From NCBI GenBank assembly GCA_945952315.1, contig CAMFIE010000007.1, positions 1 through 64,000 on the forward strand: 64,000 nucleotides of DNA, read 5' to 3'. This DNA comes from an uncultured Rhizobium sp. GTDB lineage: Bacteria > Pseudomonadota > Alphaproteobacteria > Rhizobiales > Rhizobiaceae. The notes under the pieces were generated by a model. The model saw only the letters and a program-made list of their open reading frames with translations. It searched no databases and was not told the DNA's origin. This document shows, one piece after another, positions 41,931 to 50,679 of the stretch (position 1 is the stretch's first letter; each line of letters begins with the position of its first letter). A program made the translations under genes and the position numbers.

Positions 41931-43649
41931 ATGGACGCGAAGACCAATTCCACCGCCAAGGGCATGCCGCTGGCACCCATCAAGTATCAGCCCTATCCGC
42001 AGGTGAACCTGAAGGACCGCCAGTGGCCGGGCAAGACCATCGACAAGGCGCCGATCTGGTGCTCGGTCGACCTGCGCGACGGCAACCAGTCGCTGGTCAA
42101 TCCGATGGGCCATGATCGCAAGGCGCGCATGTTCAACCTGTTGCTCGACATGGGCTTCCGGGAGATCGAGATCGGCTTCCCGTCCGCCTCGCAGACGGAT
42201 TTCGACTTCGCCCGCTGGTGTGTGGAAGAAGGCAATGTGCCGAAGGATGTGTCGCTGCAGGTGCTGGTCCAGTGCCGCCCTGAGCTGATCACCCGCACCT
42301 TCGAGGCGCTGGAAGGCGCACACAAGCCGATCATCCATTTCTACAATTCCACCAGCGAGCTGCAGCGCCGCGTGGTGTTCGGCAAGGATGTGGCCGGGAT
42401 CAAGCAGATTGCCGTCGATGCGGCGAAGATGATCATGGACATGGCGGCCAAGGCCGGTGGTGACTATCGGTTCGAATATTCGCCGGAGAGCTTTACCGGC
42501 ACGGAACTCGAGGTGGCGCTGGAAATCTGCAATGCGGTGATTGCGGAGGTAAAGCCGACCGCCGCCAACAAGCTGATCCTCAACCTGCCGTCCACGGTCG
42601 AAATGTCGACCCCGAACATCTATGCCGACCAGATCGAATGGATGTGCCGCAACATCGACAGCCGCGAGAATGTGCTGATCTCGCTGCATCCGCACAATGA
42701 CCGGGGAACCGGCATTGCCGCGACGGAACTCGGCCTGATGGCGGGTGCCGACCGCGTGGAAGGCACACTGTTCGGCAATGGCGAGCGCACCGGCAATGTG
42801 GATATCGTGACGCTGGCGCTGAACATGTTCACGCAAGGGGTAGACCCGAAGCTCGATTGCACGGATATCGAGCGCATCAAGGCGGTCTATGAATATTCCA
42901 ACGAGATGGCCATTCCGGAGCGTCACCCCTATGTCGGCGAGCTGGTCTATACCGCCTTCTCCGGTTCGCATCAGGATGCGATCAACAAGGGCATGAAGGC
43001 AATCAAGGCGGCCAACAAGCCGCAGTGGGAAGTGCCCTATTTGCCGATCGATCCGCGTGATGTGGGCCGCACCTACGAGGCGATCATCCGCATCAATTCC
43101 CAGTCCGGGAAGGGCGGCATCGCCTATGTGCTGCAGGAAGATTACGGCCTCAACCTGCCGCGCGCGCTGCAGGTGGAATTCCGCGAGGATATCCAGCGCA
43201 TCACCGATGAAGAGGGCAAGGAGCTTCCTTCCAAGGCGATCTACGAGCGCTTCCTCGAGCGCTATGTGAACCAGCCGAGCGCCCGCATCCATTTCGTCGA
43301 TCACCACACCTTTGCCGATCCCGAGCACAAGGGGCAGCGCATCGTTGATGCGGAAATCATCGACAATGGCGTTTCGAAGCGTATCGAAGGGCGCGGCAAT
43401 GGCCCGATTGACGGCTTCATCAACGCGCTTTCGACCTATCTCGGCGTCGAGATGACGGTTCGGGACTATTCCGAGCATTCGCTGCAGCACGGCTCGAATG
43501 CCTCGGCGATCTGCTACATGGAAATCGCCTGGGATGGCGGCAAGCTGTTCGGCGTCGGCATCAACACCAATATCGTGGCGGCATCTCTGGAGGCGGTGGT
43601 TTCCGCGGCCAACCGGGTGCTTGAGGAAAAGGCCGCGAAGAAAGCCTGA
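41931..43649 (+). CDS. leuA: 2-isopropylmalate synthase
   Basis: Condenses acetyl-CoA with 2-oxoisovalerate, the first committed step of leucine synthesis. The 572-residue length matches the LeuA type 2 group. The catalytic barrel has WCSVDLRDGNQSL with the metal Asp, EIGFPSASQTDFDF, and the HxH metal pair in LISLHPHNDRGTG; GERTGNVD follows. The C-terminal LeuA dimer/regulatory domain (about residues 440-565, NGVSKRIEGRGNGPIDGF) confers leucine feedback. ATG 41931 is the usual MDAK-type start; the upstream in-frame ATG 41895 is less likely. The leader upstream predicts attenuation by leucine. Confidence 0.95.
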   Translation: MDAKTNSTAKGMPLAPIKYQPYPQVNLKDRQWPGKTIDKAPIWCSVDLRDGNQSLVNPMGHDRKARMFNLLLDMGFREIEIGFPSASQTDFDFARWCVEEGNVPKDVSLQVLVQCRPELITRTFEALEGAHKPIIHFYNSTSELQRRVVFGKDVAGIKQIAVDAAKMIMDMAAKAGGDYRFEYSPESFTGTELEVALEICNAVIAEVKPTAANKLILNLPSTVEMSTPNIYADQIEWMCRNIDSRENVLISLHPHNDRGTGIAATELGLMAGADRVEGTLFGNGERTGNVDIVTLALNMFTQGVDPKLDCTDIERIKAVYEYSNEMAIPERHPYVGELVYTAFSGSHQDAINKGMKAIKAANKPQWEVPYLPIDPRDVGRTYEAIIRINSQSGKGGIAYVLQEDYGLNLPRALQVEFREDIQRITDEEGKELPSKAIYERFLERYVNQPSARIHFVDHHTFADPEHKGQRIVDAEIIDNGVSKRIEGRGNGPIDGFINALSTYLGVEMTVRDYSEHSLQHGSNASAICYMEIAWDGGKLFGVGINTNIVAASLEAVVSAANRVLEEKAAKKA

Positions 43650-43654
43650 GACCC

Positions 43655-44422
43655 ATGGCGCTCAACGCCGACATTTGCGAAGGCCCGGCGGGATCAATCC
43701 CGCTGGTGCTGCTGCATGGCTTCGGCGGGGCGGGTTTCGTCTGGCGGGATGTGGCGGCACGGCTTTCGGCGCTCACGACCGTCATCCCCTATGATCTGCC
43801 GGGGCATGGTCGCTCGCTGGAGGAACCTGCAGGCGGAGCAGGGCGCATGGCGAAAAGCCTGCTGGCCGATCTCGAAAGCCGTGGCCATGCCCGTTTCCAT
43901 CTCTGCGGTCACTCGCTGGGTGGCGCAACGGCGGCGCTGATGGCGATGCGGGTGCCCGAGCGGGTGGCCTCGCTCACCCTGCTTGCTCCCGGTGGTTTCG
44001 GGCCGGAAATCCATGCGGATGCGCTTGCCGGTTGGCGCGATGCGAAAAGCCCGGATGCGCTTCGCGCGGCTTTGATGCCGATGGCTGCACCCGGTTTCAC
44101 CTTTGCCGAAACAGTGCTGACGGATTTGTCGGAGGCCCGGCGGGTGGAAGGTGCGGGCCAGGCGCTCGGCACCATCTATGAAACCCTGTTTTCCGCGCCG
44201 GGCATGCAGGGCTGCCTGCCGCTGGAAAACCTTGCCGATACTCCCTTTCCGATCCGCCTCCTCTGGGGCACAGCGGATGCGATCCTGCCCTTCAGCCAAT
44301 CCTTGAACGCGCCTCCGGTTATGGAGCGGATCGTGCTCGAAGGGGCCGGACACATGCTGATCGAGGAGCGGCCGGATGCCGTCATTGCTGCGCTGAAGGC
44401 GGCCTGCTCCGCCTCGGTGTGA
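43655..44422 (+). CDS. alpha/beta fold hydrolase
   Basis: A 255-residue cytoplasmic alpha/beta hydrolase with oxyanion motif LLHGFGGAGFVW, nucleophile elbow CGHSLGGAT, Asp in LLWGTADAILP and His in GAGHMLIEERP. It resembles acetoin-dehydrogenase E2-type and haloperoxidase-type hydrolases; no substrate can be assigned. It begins five bases after the leuA stop, so it is probably in the same transcript and follows the leucine attenuator. Confidence 0.83.
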   Translation: MALNADICEGPAGSIPLVLLHGFGGAGFVWRDVAARLSALTTVIPYDLPGHGRSLEEPAGGAGRMAKSLLADLESRGHARFHLCGHSLGGATAALMAMRVPERVASLTLLAPGGFGPEIHADALAGWRDAKSPDALRAALMPMAAPGFTFAETVLTDLSEARRVEGAGQALGTIYETLFSAPGMQGCLPLENLADTPFPIRLLWGTADAILPFSQSLNAPPVMERIVLEGAGHMLIEERPDAVIAALKAACSASV

Positions 44423-44604
44423 GCGAAATTGCGGACGACCAGAAACTGTATTGCTTTATAGTTGAATGGGAATAATATCCTCAATTTAAGGTTCAATAAA
44501 CATAAAATCCAGCAAAATCAGACGGTAATCGCGAAGACGAATTTTCCCTCTTCCCTTTCTGTGAAAGTGTGACAGAAATTATTCCTATAATGAGGAGAAT
44601 TGTC

Positions 44605-45099
44605 ATGCATTCATGGATGCAAGGAAATTTGAACGCGGGCGAAGGTGGCAAGACACCGCCTTCAAGATTGCCGAAAGACGAGGGGGAGGGGCTGGTCTTC
44701 TACACCCATCCGCTGAATGCCATGGGCGCACCGGCAAGGCGCGCGGACATGGTCAATGCGCTGTCGCTGTCCGCACGGCAGGTCTGCCGGGTGGTGGCCG
44801 ATCTGGTGGACGAGATGCTGAACCTCACTGCCGGGCGGGAAAAGCGCGGGCCGGAGCGGCGGCGTCTTGCCTGCCATTCACGCCAGATCGCGATCTACGT
44901 CTGCCATGTGACGCTCAGCATCGGCCAGCCACAGGTTGCGCTGGGCTTCGGCTGCCATCGCTCTACGGTCGGTCATGCCTGCGCCTCGGTGGAAGACCGG
45001 CGGGACAACCGCAACTATGATTTCTTCGTCGGCGCGGTGGAGCGGGCGGTCAGGGCCGTTTTTCTTGTGCCGGCGGGAGGCATGCATGAAAAGGCCTGA
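44605..45099 (+). CDS. DnaA domain IV-like helix-turn-helix protein
   Basis: A 164-residue protein without an ATPase domain whose middle resembles the DNA-binding domain IV of DnaA: RQIAIYVCHVTLSIGQPQVA then FGCHRSTVGHACASVEDRRD, compared with the DnaA pattern of GRxHSTVxHACxxIE. It may therefore recognise DnaA-box-like sequences. The N-terminal ~60 residues (GKTPPSRLPKDEG) look disordered, followed by a helical region. ATG 44605 has AGGAG nine bases upstream. It overlaps the downstream DUF6456 gene by 14 bp. Confidence 0.8.
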   Translation: MHSWMQGNLNAGEGGKTPPSRLPKDEGEGLVFYTHPLNAMGAPARRADMVNALSLSARQVCRVVADLVDEMLNLTAGREKRGPERRRLACHSRQIAIYVCHVTLSIGQPQVALGFGCHRSTVGHACASVEDRRDNRNYDFFVGAVERAVRAVFLVPAGGMHEKA

Positions 45100-45826
45100 T
45101 CCTTGCAAAAACCGCGAAAAGGGTCTGGTGCGGCTGCTGCAATTCCTGCTGCGTGGCCCGGCAACCCTCGGGGCAGAAGCGCGCGGCGGGCTCAGCCTTG
45201 CTGTCGACGGGCGGGAGCGCCGGTTTGAGGCGGCCCTCGTTTCGGCGGCTCTTTCCCGTGGCCTGATCACGCGCGAAGGGCGCACCCTTTCCGCAGCACC
45301 GGAAGCGGCCACCTTGCTGAAACGCCTGCTCGCGGGCGTCGATTTCGGCTTTCCCGCCCAGCATGGCACAATCGAGGAAGAGGAGCGGCTGATCGAGGGC
45401 GCTTCTCGGCGGGTGATCGTCAACCGCGATCATTCCGCGCTTGCAATGCTGGCCCGGATGAAGGAGCGGGACGGCAGCCACTGGTTTTCGCCGCCTGCGA
45501 TTGCGGCCGGTGAAAGGCTGGCGGCCGATTTCCACTATGCGGGTCTCCAGCCAAAGATCACCGCCTGCTATGGCCCGCGGCTATCCTCCGCCACCCGCGG
45601 CAGCCGAGGTTTGCAGGTGGATCTCACCGACAGCCAGATCGATGCCCGCAGCCGGTTCCTGAAGGCGACCGATGCCATGGGGCCGGAGCTTTCCGGGGTC
45701 GCGGTTGATGTCTGCTGCTTTTCAAAAGGGCTGGAACTGGTGGAGCGCGAACGGCAATGGCCCGCCCGATCCGCCAAGCTGATGCTGCGAACGGCACTGC
45801 TCGCGCTCGCAAGGCATTATGGATGA
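45086..45826 (+). CDS. DUF6456-type protein
   Basis: A 246-residue protein of the family I know as DUF6456, typically adjacent to DnaA-like HTH genes in rhizobia. The N-terminal half (about residues 1-110) looks like a winged-helix region (AALVSAALSRGLITREGRTL), and the second half has the conserved run HWFSPPAIAAGERLAADFHY. No catalytic motif is visible. ATG 45086 follows GGGAGG and overlaps the HTH gene, implying coupled translation. It overlaps the converging GNAT gene by 10 bp. Role unknown. Confidence 0.78.
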   Translation: MKRPDPCKNREKGLVRLLQFLLRGPATLGAEARGGLSLAVDGRERRFEAALVSAALSRGLITREGRTLSAAPEAATLLKRLLAGVDFGFPAQHGTIEEEERLIEGASRRVIVNRDHSALAMLARMKERDGSHWFSPPAIAAGERLAADFHYAGLQPKITACYGPRLSSATRGSRGLQVDLTDSQIDARSRFLKATDAMGPELSGVAVDVCCFSKGLELVERERQWPARSAKLMLRTALLALARHYG

Positions 45827-46326
45827 TCCATGCGCCAGCCGATCACACCCTTCAGCCGTTCATGCACGGCATCGGCGAGCGGAACCACCAGCACCCGGTT
45901 CTGATCCACGGGACCGGGAAATTCCAGCGACTTCGGGGCCACTTTCTCGAAACCGATCCGCGCGTAATAGGGCGGATCGCCAACCAGCACCACAGCTTCC
46001 GATCCGGCAGCGCGGGCCGCGTCGATCGCGAGACGGCAGAGATGCTTTCCGATGCCAAGATTTTTGTGGGAGGGCCGCACAGCGAGTGGACCGAGCAGAT
46101 GGCCCTTCACGAACCCGGCCATAACCGGTGTCATCCGGACCGAACCGATCACCGCGCCATGATCGGTCGCCACGAAAGAAAGCGCGCGATCATGCTGCCC
46201 CTGTTCGCGGATGCGGGCAGCCGCACGCGCAAACCGGCCGGGGCCAAAGGCTTCCTCATTGATGAGGTCGATGATGGCGTCGTGGGATTGATCCTCGAGG
46301 AGGTAGGCAAAGTCATGCTTTTTCAT
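45817..46326 (-). CDS. GNAT family N-acetyltransferase
   Basis: A 169-residue acetyltransferase of the YhbS-like GNAT group. The acetyl-CoA motif is GPLAVRPSHKNLGIGKHLCR (about residues 79-98), and VVLVGDPPYYARIGFEKV is the next motif. The acceptor is unknown. It converges on DUF6456, overlapping its 3' end by 10 bp. The ~270 bp upstream is intergenic with no further gene visible. Confidence 0.85.
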   Translation of the reverse strand: MKKHDFAYLLEDQSHDAIIDLINEEAFGPGRFARAAARIREQGQHDRALSFVATDHGAVIGSVRMTPVMAGFVKGHLLGPLAVRPSHKNLGIGKHLCRLAIDAARAAGSEAVVLVGDPPYYARIGFEKVAPKSLEFPGPVDQNRVLVVPLADAVHERLKGVIGWRMDHP

Positions 46327-46596
46327 GGAAGGTCCGGTCGTGCGGGCGAAGACATGGGCTGACAGTCACGCGGGTGAGGCGTGGCGGTTGTGTCAGCGTC
46401 GTCGCAGGGACCGGGTGAACATGAAAAGGCGGGCGCTCCGAAAAAAAGGATGAAAGCCGGATAGCAGGAAAAATCCCGTCCGCCAACGAAAAAAAACGCA
46501 TGCCAGCGACACAGTGTTCACTGCAACCGAACTCGCTTTCGGCGCGCAACACCCTATGTTCGCCGTCACGATTGAATTCTATGGCAGGTGAACGCA

Positions 46597-47574
46597 ATGG
46601 GCATGCTGATCGAGGGCGTCTGGCACGATGTCTGGTACGATACCAAGGAAACCAAGGGACATTTCCAGCGCAGTATCAGCCAGTTCCGCAACTGGGTGAC
46701 GGCGGATGGCGCAGCCGGGCCGACCGGCACCGGCGGGTTCAAGGCAGAGGCGGGGCGCTACCATCTTTACGTATCGCTCGCCTGCCCCTGGGCGCATCGC
46801 ACCCTGATTTTCCGCAAGCTGAAGGGGCTGGAAGACCTGATCTCCGTTTCGGTGGTTGATCCGCTGATGCTGGAAAATGGCTGGGAATTCCATGACCGGC
46901 AAGATGCAACGGTCGATCATCTCTTCGGCTCCGATTTCCTCTGGCAGGTCTATACCCGGGCCGATCCCGCCTATTCGGGCCGCGTCACGGTGCCGGTGCT
47001 CTGGGACAGGAAGACCGGCACCATCGTTTCCAACGAAAGCGCGGAAATCATCCGCATGCTGAACAGCGCCTTCGATGATCTCACCGGCAACCGGCTGGAT
47101 TTCTATCCGGAAGCGCTGCGCGGCGAGATCGATGCGCTCAATGCGCGGATCTATGACCGGGTGAACAACGGCGTCTACAAGGCCGGTTTTGCGACCACGC
47201 AGGCCGCCTATGAGGAGAGCGTCACGGCGCTTTTTGCGATGCTGGACGAGCTGGAAGAAAGGCTCGCCACCCGCCGCTATCTGATGGGTTCGGCGCTCAC
47301 GGAAGCGGACTGGCGGCTCTTCACCACGCTTGTCCGCTTTGATCCGGTCTATGTCGGCCATTTCAAATGCAATATCCGCCGCATTGCGGATTATCCCGTG
47401 CTGCAGGCCTATCTGAAGTCGCTTTACCAGTGGCCGGGGATTGAAGAGACGGTGAATTTCCGGCACATCAAGGATCACTATTATCGCAGCCACAGAACCA
47501 TCAATCCCACGGGTGTCGTGCCCGTTGGTCCGGTGCTCGATCTTTCGGGACCACACGGACGGGAGGTTCTCTGA
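46597..47574 (+). CDS. glutathionyl-hydroquinone reductase (YqjG/PcpF-like)
   Basis: A 325-residue Xi-class glutathione transferase reducing glutathionyl-hydroquinones. The catalytic Cys is in SLACPWAHRT (near residue 60), then VPVLWDRKTGTIVSNESAEI and the C-terminal helical domain ending NPTGVVPVGP. ATG 46597 is preferred because AGGTGA is just upstream; GTG 46588 would add three residues. The homocysteine methyltransferase gene follows after 16 bp in the same direction, so the two may form an operon. Confidence 0.9.
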   Translation: MGMLIEGVWHDVWYDTKETKGHFQRSISQFRNWVTADGAAGPTGTGGFKAEAGRYHLYVSLACPWAHRTLIFRKLKGLEDLISVSVVDPLMLENGWEFHDRQDATVDHLFGSDFLWQVYTRADPAYSGRVTVPVLWDRKTGTIVSNESAEIIRMLNSAFDDLTGNRLDFYPEALRGEIDALNARIYDRVNNGVYKAGFATTQAAYEESVTALFAMLDELEERLATRRYLMGSALTEADWRLFTTLVRFDPVYVGHFKCNIRRIADYPVLQAYLKSLYQWPGIEETVNFRHIKDHYYRSHRTINPTGVVPVGPVLDLSGPHGREVL

Positions 47575-47590
47575 ACGAAGGAATGATCCG

Positions 47591-48496
47591 ATGCGCCACG
47601 CAATCACGCTTCTCGATGGCGGCATGGGCCGCGAGCTTCATCGCTCGGGCGCGCCCTTTCGCCAGCCGGAGTGGTCGGCGCTGGCGCTGATCGAGGCTCC
47701 GGATTTCGTGGGCCGGGCGCATGCGGCCTTTGCGCGTGCCGGAGCCGATGTGATCACCACCAATTCCTATGCGGTCGTGCCCTTTCATATCGGCACGGAA
47801 CGGTTTCAGAGCGACGGTTTCCGTCTGGCGAAGCTTGCGGGCGAACAGGCGCGCAAGGTGGCCAATGATACGGGCGTCAAGGTGGCGGGCTCGCTGCCGC
47901 CGGTGCTGGGTTCCTACCGCCCGGACCTCTTCAACGAGGCAGAGGCAAGCCCGATCCTCGATGTGCTGATCCGTGCGCTTTCGCCCAATGTCGATCTCTG
48001 GCTCACCGAAACGCTTTCCTCGACGGCGGAAGCGCGGCTGGTGCGCAAGCTGCTCGGCGATGATCGCCGACCGCTGTGGATTTCCTTCACGCTCGATGAT
48101 TCCGATATCAAGCCGGTGGAATCAGGAGCAGTCGAGCCGCGCCTGCGCTCGGGCGAAACCATTGCGGAGGCTGCGGAAGCGGCCCGTTTCTGCGGGGCCG
48201 ATGCACTGCTCTTCAATTGCAGCCAGCCGGAAATCATGGAGGCGGCCGTCAAGGCCGCGCGCGTCAGCCTGCCGGAGGATACCCGCATCGGCATTTATGC
48301 CAATGCTTTCGCGACCGAAGCGGATGACACCGACGCCAATGCCGATCTGCACGATATCCGCGCCGATCTCACGCCGGACAACTATCGCGCCTTCGCCGAA
48401 AAATGGGTGAATGCCGGTGCAAGCCTGATCGGCGGCTGCTGCGGCATCGGGCCTGAACATATCAAGGCGCTCGCCGACGCGCTGAAGCTGGATTAA
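47591..48496 (+). CDS. homocysteine S-methyltransferase family protein
   Basis: A 301-residue protein of the pterin- and cobalamin-independent homocysteine S-methyltransferase family (MmuM/BhmT type). TLLDGGMGRELHRSG begins the barrel; the zinc ligands are Cys in LLFNCSQPE and the paired Cys in LIGGCCGIGPEHI at the C terminus. The methyl donor could be S-methylmethionine, betaine or SAM; the sequence alone does not tell. ATG 47591 has AAGGA nine bases upstream. It overlaps the converging Nudix gene by 4 bp. Confidence 0.88.
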   Translation: MRHAITLLDGGMGRELHRSGAPFRQPEWSALALIEAPDFVGRAHAAFARAGADVITTNSYAVVPFHIGTERFQSDGFRLAKLAGEQARKVANDTGVKVAGSLPPVLGSYRPDLFNEAEASPILDVLIRALSPNVDLWLTETLSSTAEARLVRKLLGDDRRPLWISFTLDDSDIKPVESGAVEPRLRSGETIAEAAEAARFCGADALLFNCSQPEIMEAAVKAARVSLPEDTRIGIYANAFATEADDTDANADLHDIRADLTPDNYRAFAEKWVNAGASLIGGCCGIGPEHIKALADALKLD

Positions 48497-48987
48497 TCCA
48501 CCCAGCGCGCGGTCGGCTTTTTCGTGCCGGAAAGTTCGGCGAGCCGGTTGAGGGTGGCCTGCGTGCAGTCATCCGGCAGCGCGTCCAGCGCGAAGAATCC
48601 GCATTCGGCGATTTCACGGTCGGGCAGGCGCGGGGCGGTCTGTTCCACCGTCACCCGGTAGAGGATGACGTGATCGCGCGGCGTGATGCGGGTGTTGTGA
48701 TAGACGTGGAAGAGCTCGGGCTCCCCGGTCATCACCAGATTGCCTTCCTCGCGCAATTCCTTTTCCAGAGCCTCAAGCGCGCTTTCGCCGGGCTCCACCC
48801 CGCCGCCCGGCAGATACCAGCCCGGCACATAGGTGTGTCGCACCAGAAAGATGCGGCCTTCGCGGTCATAGCAGGCGGCCCGCACGCCGAGCGTCAACCC
48901 GCGCGCGAAGCGGTAATAGAGATGCACCAGCTTCAGTGCCAGACGGCGAAATCCGCCCTCCAGTTCCGGGCGTCCGGTCCGGTTCAT
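48493..48987 (-). CDS. Nudix hydrolase
   Basis: A 164-residue Nudix protein. The Nudix box is GGGVEPGESALEALEKELRE followed by EGN; a Lys replaces the usual Arg of REUxEE. The substrate is unidentified; VPGWYLPGGG and FHVYHNTRITPRDHVILY are features of the group without fused domains. ATG 48987 has GGGAG nine bases upstream, whereas the TTG at 49011 does not. It is divergent from the phosphoesterase gene by 40 bp, so both promoters are compact. Confidence 0.87.
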   Translation of the reverse strand: MNRTGRPELEGGFRRLALKLVHLYYRFARGLTLGVRAACYDREGRIFLVRHTYVPGWYLPGGGVEPGESALEALEKELREEGNLVMTGEPELFHVYHNTRITPRDHVILYRVTVEQTAPRLPDREIAECGFFALDALPDDCTQATLNRLAELSGTKKPTARWVD

Positions 48988-49027
48988 TTCACTTGCTCCC
49001 TTTGCGGCCAATGGCTATCACTCGGCC

Positions 49028-49942
49028 ATGTACACGCTCGCGCATATATCCGATGTCCATCTCGGGCCTCTCCCGAAACTCACGCTTCTGGAACTTGCCT
49101 CCAAGCGCATTACCGGCTTTGTGAACTGGCATCGAAACCGGCGCAAGCACCTTTTCCCGAATGCGCTTGTCGAGGTGCTGGAGGATTTGCGGCTGAAGGA
49201 GCCGCAGCATCTGGCGATCACCGGCGACCTCGTCAACCTCGCCTCGAAAACCGAAATCATCGGTGCGCGCAACTGGCTTGAGATGACCGGCAATCCCGTC
49301 GATACGTCTCTGGTGCCCGGCAATCACGATGCCTATGTGCGCGGTGCCTTTCAGCGTGCGATGCGCGAATGGTATCCCTACGTGCGCGGCGACAATGGCG
49401 CGGAACGGTTCGATCCGGACCGCAAGCTCTTTCCCTATATCCGCAGGCGCGGGCCGCTGGCGCTGATCGGCTGTTCGAGCGCGATTGCCACGCCGCCGCT
49501 TTCGGCCGCCGGGTTCTTCAGCCCGCGCCAGGCACGCGAAACCGCAAAGCTTCTCACGCAGGCAAAGGCGGAAGGCCTGTTCCGGGTGGTGATGATCCAC
49601 CATCCGCCGGTGCGCGGGGCCGCTGAAACCCACAAGCGTCTGGTCGGCATCGGCCGTTTCAACGAGATGCTGCGGCAGGTGGGGGCGGAACTGGTGATCC
49701 ACGGGCACACCCATGTGAATTCGCTGTTCTGGCTCGACGGCAAGGATGGCCGCGTGCCCGTATGCGGCATTGCCTCAGCCGCGCAGGGCCCGGGCGGCAA
49801 GCGTCCGCGCGCGGGCTACAATCTCTTCCACATTTCCGGAACACCCGGCGACTGGCATCTGCTGCAGGAACGCTTTCAGCTGAACGAGACCGGCGATGGC
49901 GTGGAACAGACCGGCAGCATGCATCTTCTGCCGCGCAGCTGA
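49028..49942 (+). CDS. calcineurin-like metallophosphoesterase
   Basis: A 304-residue metallophosphoesterase. The five metal motifs are present: HISDVHLG, AITGDLVNL, VPGNHDAY, VVMIHHPPV and VIHGHTHVNSLF. It resembles the CpdA/Icc cyclic-nucleotide phosphodiesterase branch, but its substrate may equally be a phospholipid or metal-dependent phosphate ester. The gene has its own start just outside the Nudix gene and is not tightly linked to the following TPR gene (100 bp gap). Confidence 0.88.
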   Translation: MYTLAHISDVHLGPLPKLTLLELASKRITGFVNWHRNRRKHLFPNALVEVLEDLRLKEPQHLAITGDLVNLASKTEIIGARNWLEMTGNPVDTSLVPGNHDAYVRGAFQRAMREWYPYVRGDNGAERFDPDRKLFPYIRRRGPLALIGCSSAIATPPLSAAGFFSPRQARETAKLLTQAKAEGLFRVVMIHHPPVRGAAETHKRLVGIGRFNEMLRQVGAELVIHGHTHVNSLFWLDGKDGRVPVCGIASAAQGPGGKRPRAGYNLFHISGTPGDWHLLQERFQLNETGDGVEQTGSMHLLPRS

Positions 49943-50041
49943 TCTCACGAACTTGTCATCGGCGACCGGTCTGTAGACGATTTCAACCGGCCCATTTCGG
50001 TACTATGGTTTTCTCCTGAACCTTTCTGGAGGAGAAAGATC

Positions 50042-50596
50042 ATGACCCGTCATCCGCTCACCCTTGCAGCCCTTGCCACCGGCCTGATGCTCGGCCTATC
50101 CGCCCCGGCTTTTGCCGCAGGCGAGGAAAGCGACGAGACCGCACCGCCGCCGAAGACTGAAACCACCACCAAATGCACCGATGGCAAAGTGTGGGACAAG
50201 AAGAAGAAGGAATGCGTGAAGGCAGACCAGAGCGGCTTCAACGATGACGACCTCTACAAGGCCGCCCGCGAATTTGCCTATGCGGAACAGTATGATAACG
50301 CGATCCATGTGCTCACTCTGGCGAAGAACCAGAATGATCCGCGCATCCTCAACTATCTCGGTTATTCCAACCGCAAGCTCGGCCATATGGAGCTGGGCAT
50401 GGCCTATTACCACAAGGCGCTCAAGGCCGATGAGAACTATATCCTCGCCCGCTCCTATATGGGACAGGCGCTGATCCAGCAGGGCGATATCAACGGCGCC
50501 AAGGTGCAGCTCGTCGAAATCCGCGACCGTGGCGGTGAGGATAGCTGGGCCTATCGCTCGCTGCTGCAGGCACTGAACGGCTACAAGACCTATTGA
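50042..50596 (+). CDS. secreted tetratricopeptide repeat protein
   Basis: A 184-residue exported protein: signal peptide about residues 1-25 (ending FAA), a short acidic and Thr/Lys linker with two Cys (TTKCTDGKVWDKKKKECVK), then TPR helices such as EFAYAEQYDNAIHVLTLAKN and YLGYSNRKLGHMELGMAYYH. It is probably periplasmic and protein-binding. GGAGGAGA lies directly before ATG 50042. A palindromic repeat lies just downstream. Confidence 0.85.
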   Translation: MTRHPLTLAALATGLMLGLSAPAFAAGEESDETAPPPKTETTTKCTDGKVWDKKKKECVKADQSGFNDDDLYKAAREFAYAEQYDNAIHVLTLAKNQNDPRILNYLGYSNRKLGHMELGMAYYHKALKADENYILARSYMGQALIQQGDINGAKVQLVEIRDRGGEDSWAYRSLLQALNGYKTY

Positions 50597-50611
50597 GGGA
50601 AAAGACGGTCA

Positions 50612-50662
50612 CCCCCTCTGTCTCCCCCCTTGAGGGGGAGATGCCCGGCAGGGCAGAGGGGG
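50612..50662. repeat. three-way-junction palindromic element
   Basis: CCCCCTCTG (50612-50620) pairs with CAGAGGGGG (50654-50662). Inside lie two hairpins: CTCCCCC/GGGGGAG (50622-50628 with 50634-50640) and GCCC/GGGC (50643-50646 with 50651-50654, sharing the C with the outer stem). It resembles the short palindromic intergenic repeats known in Rhizobiaceae (RIME, ABC types). Other copies were not checked. Confidence 0.7.
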
Positions 50663-50679
50663 GCAAAACCACCCCATCC

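Noticed and set aside
41528-41983. A 151-codon minus-strand frame with a poly-Lys run between parE and leuA
   Set aside because: The Lys run is the reverse complement of the five CTT codons of the leucine leader; the frame has no ribosome site and crosses the leuA promoter and start.
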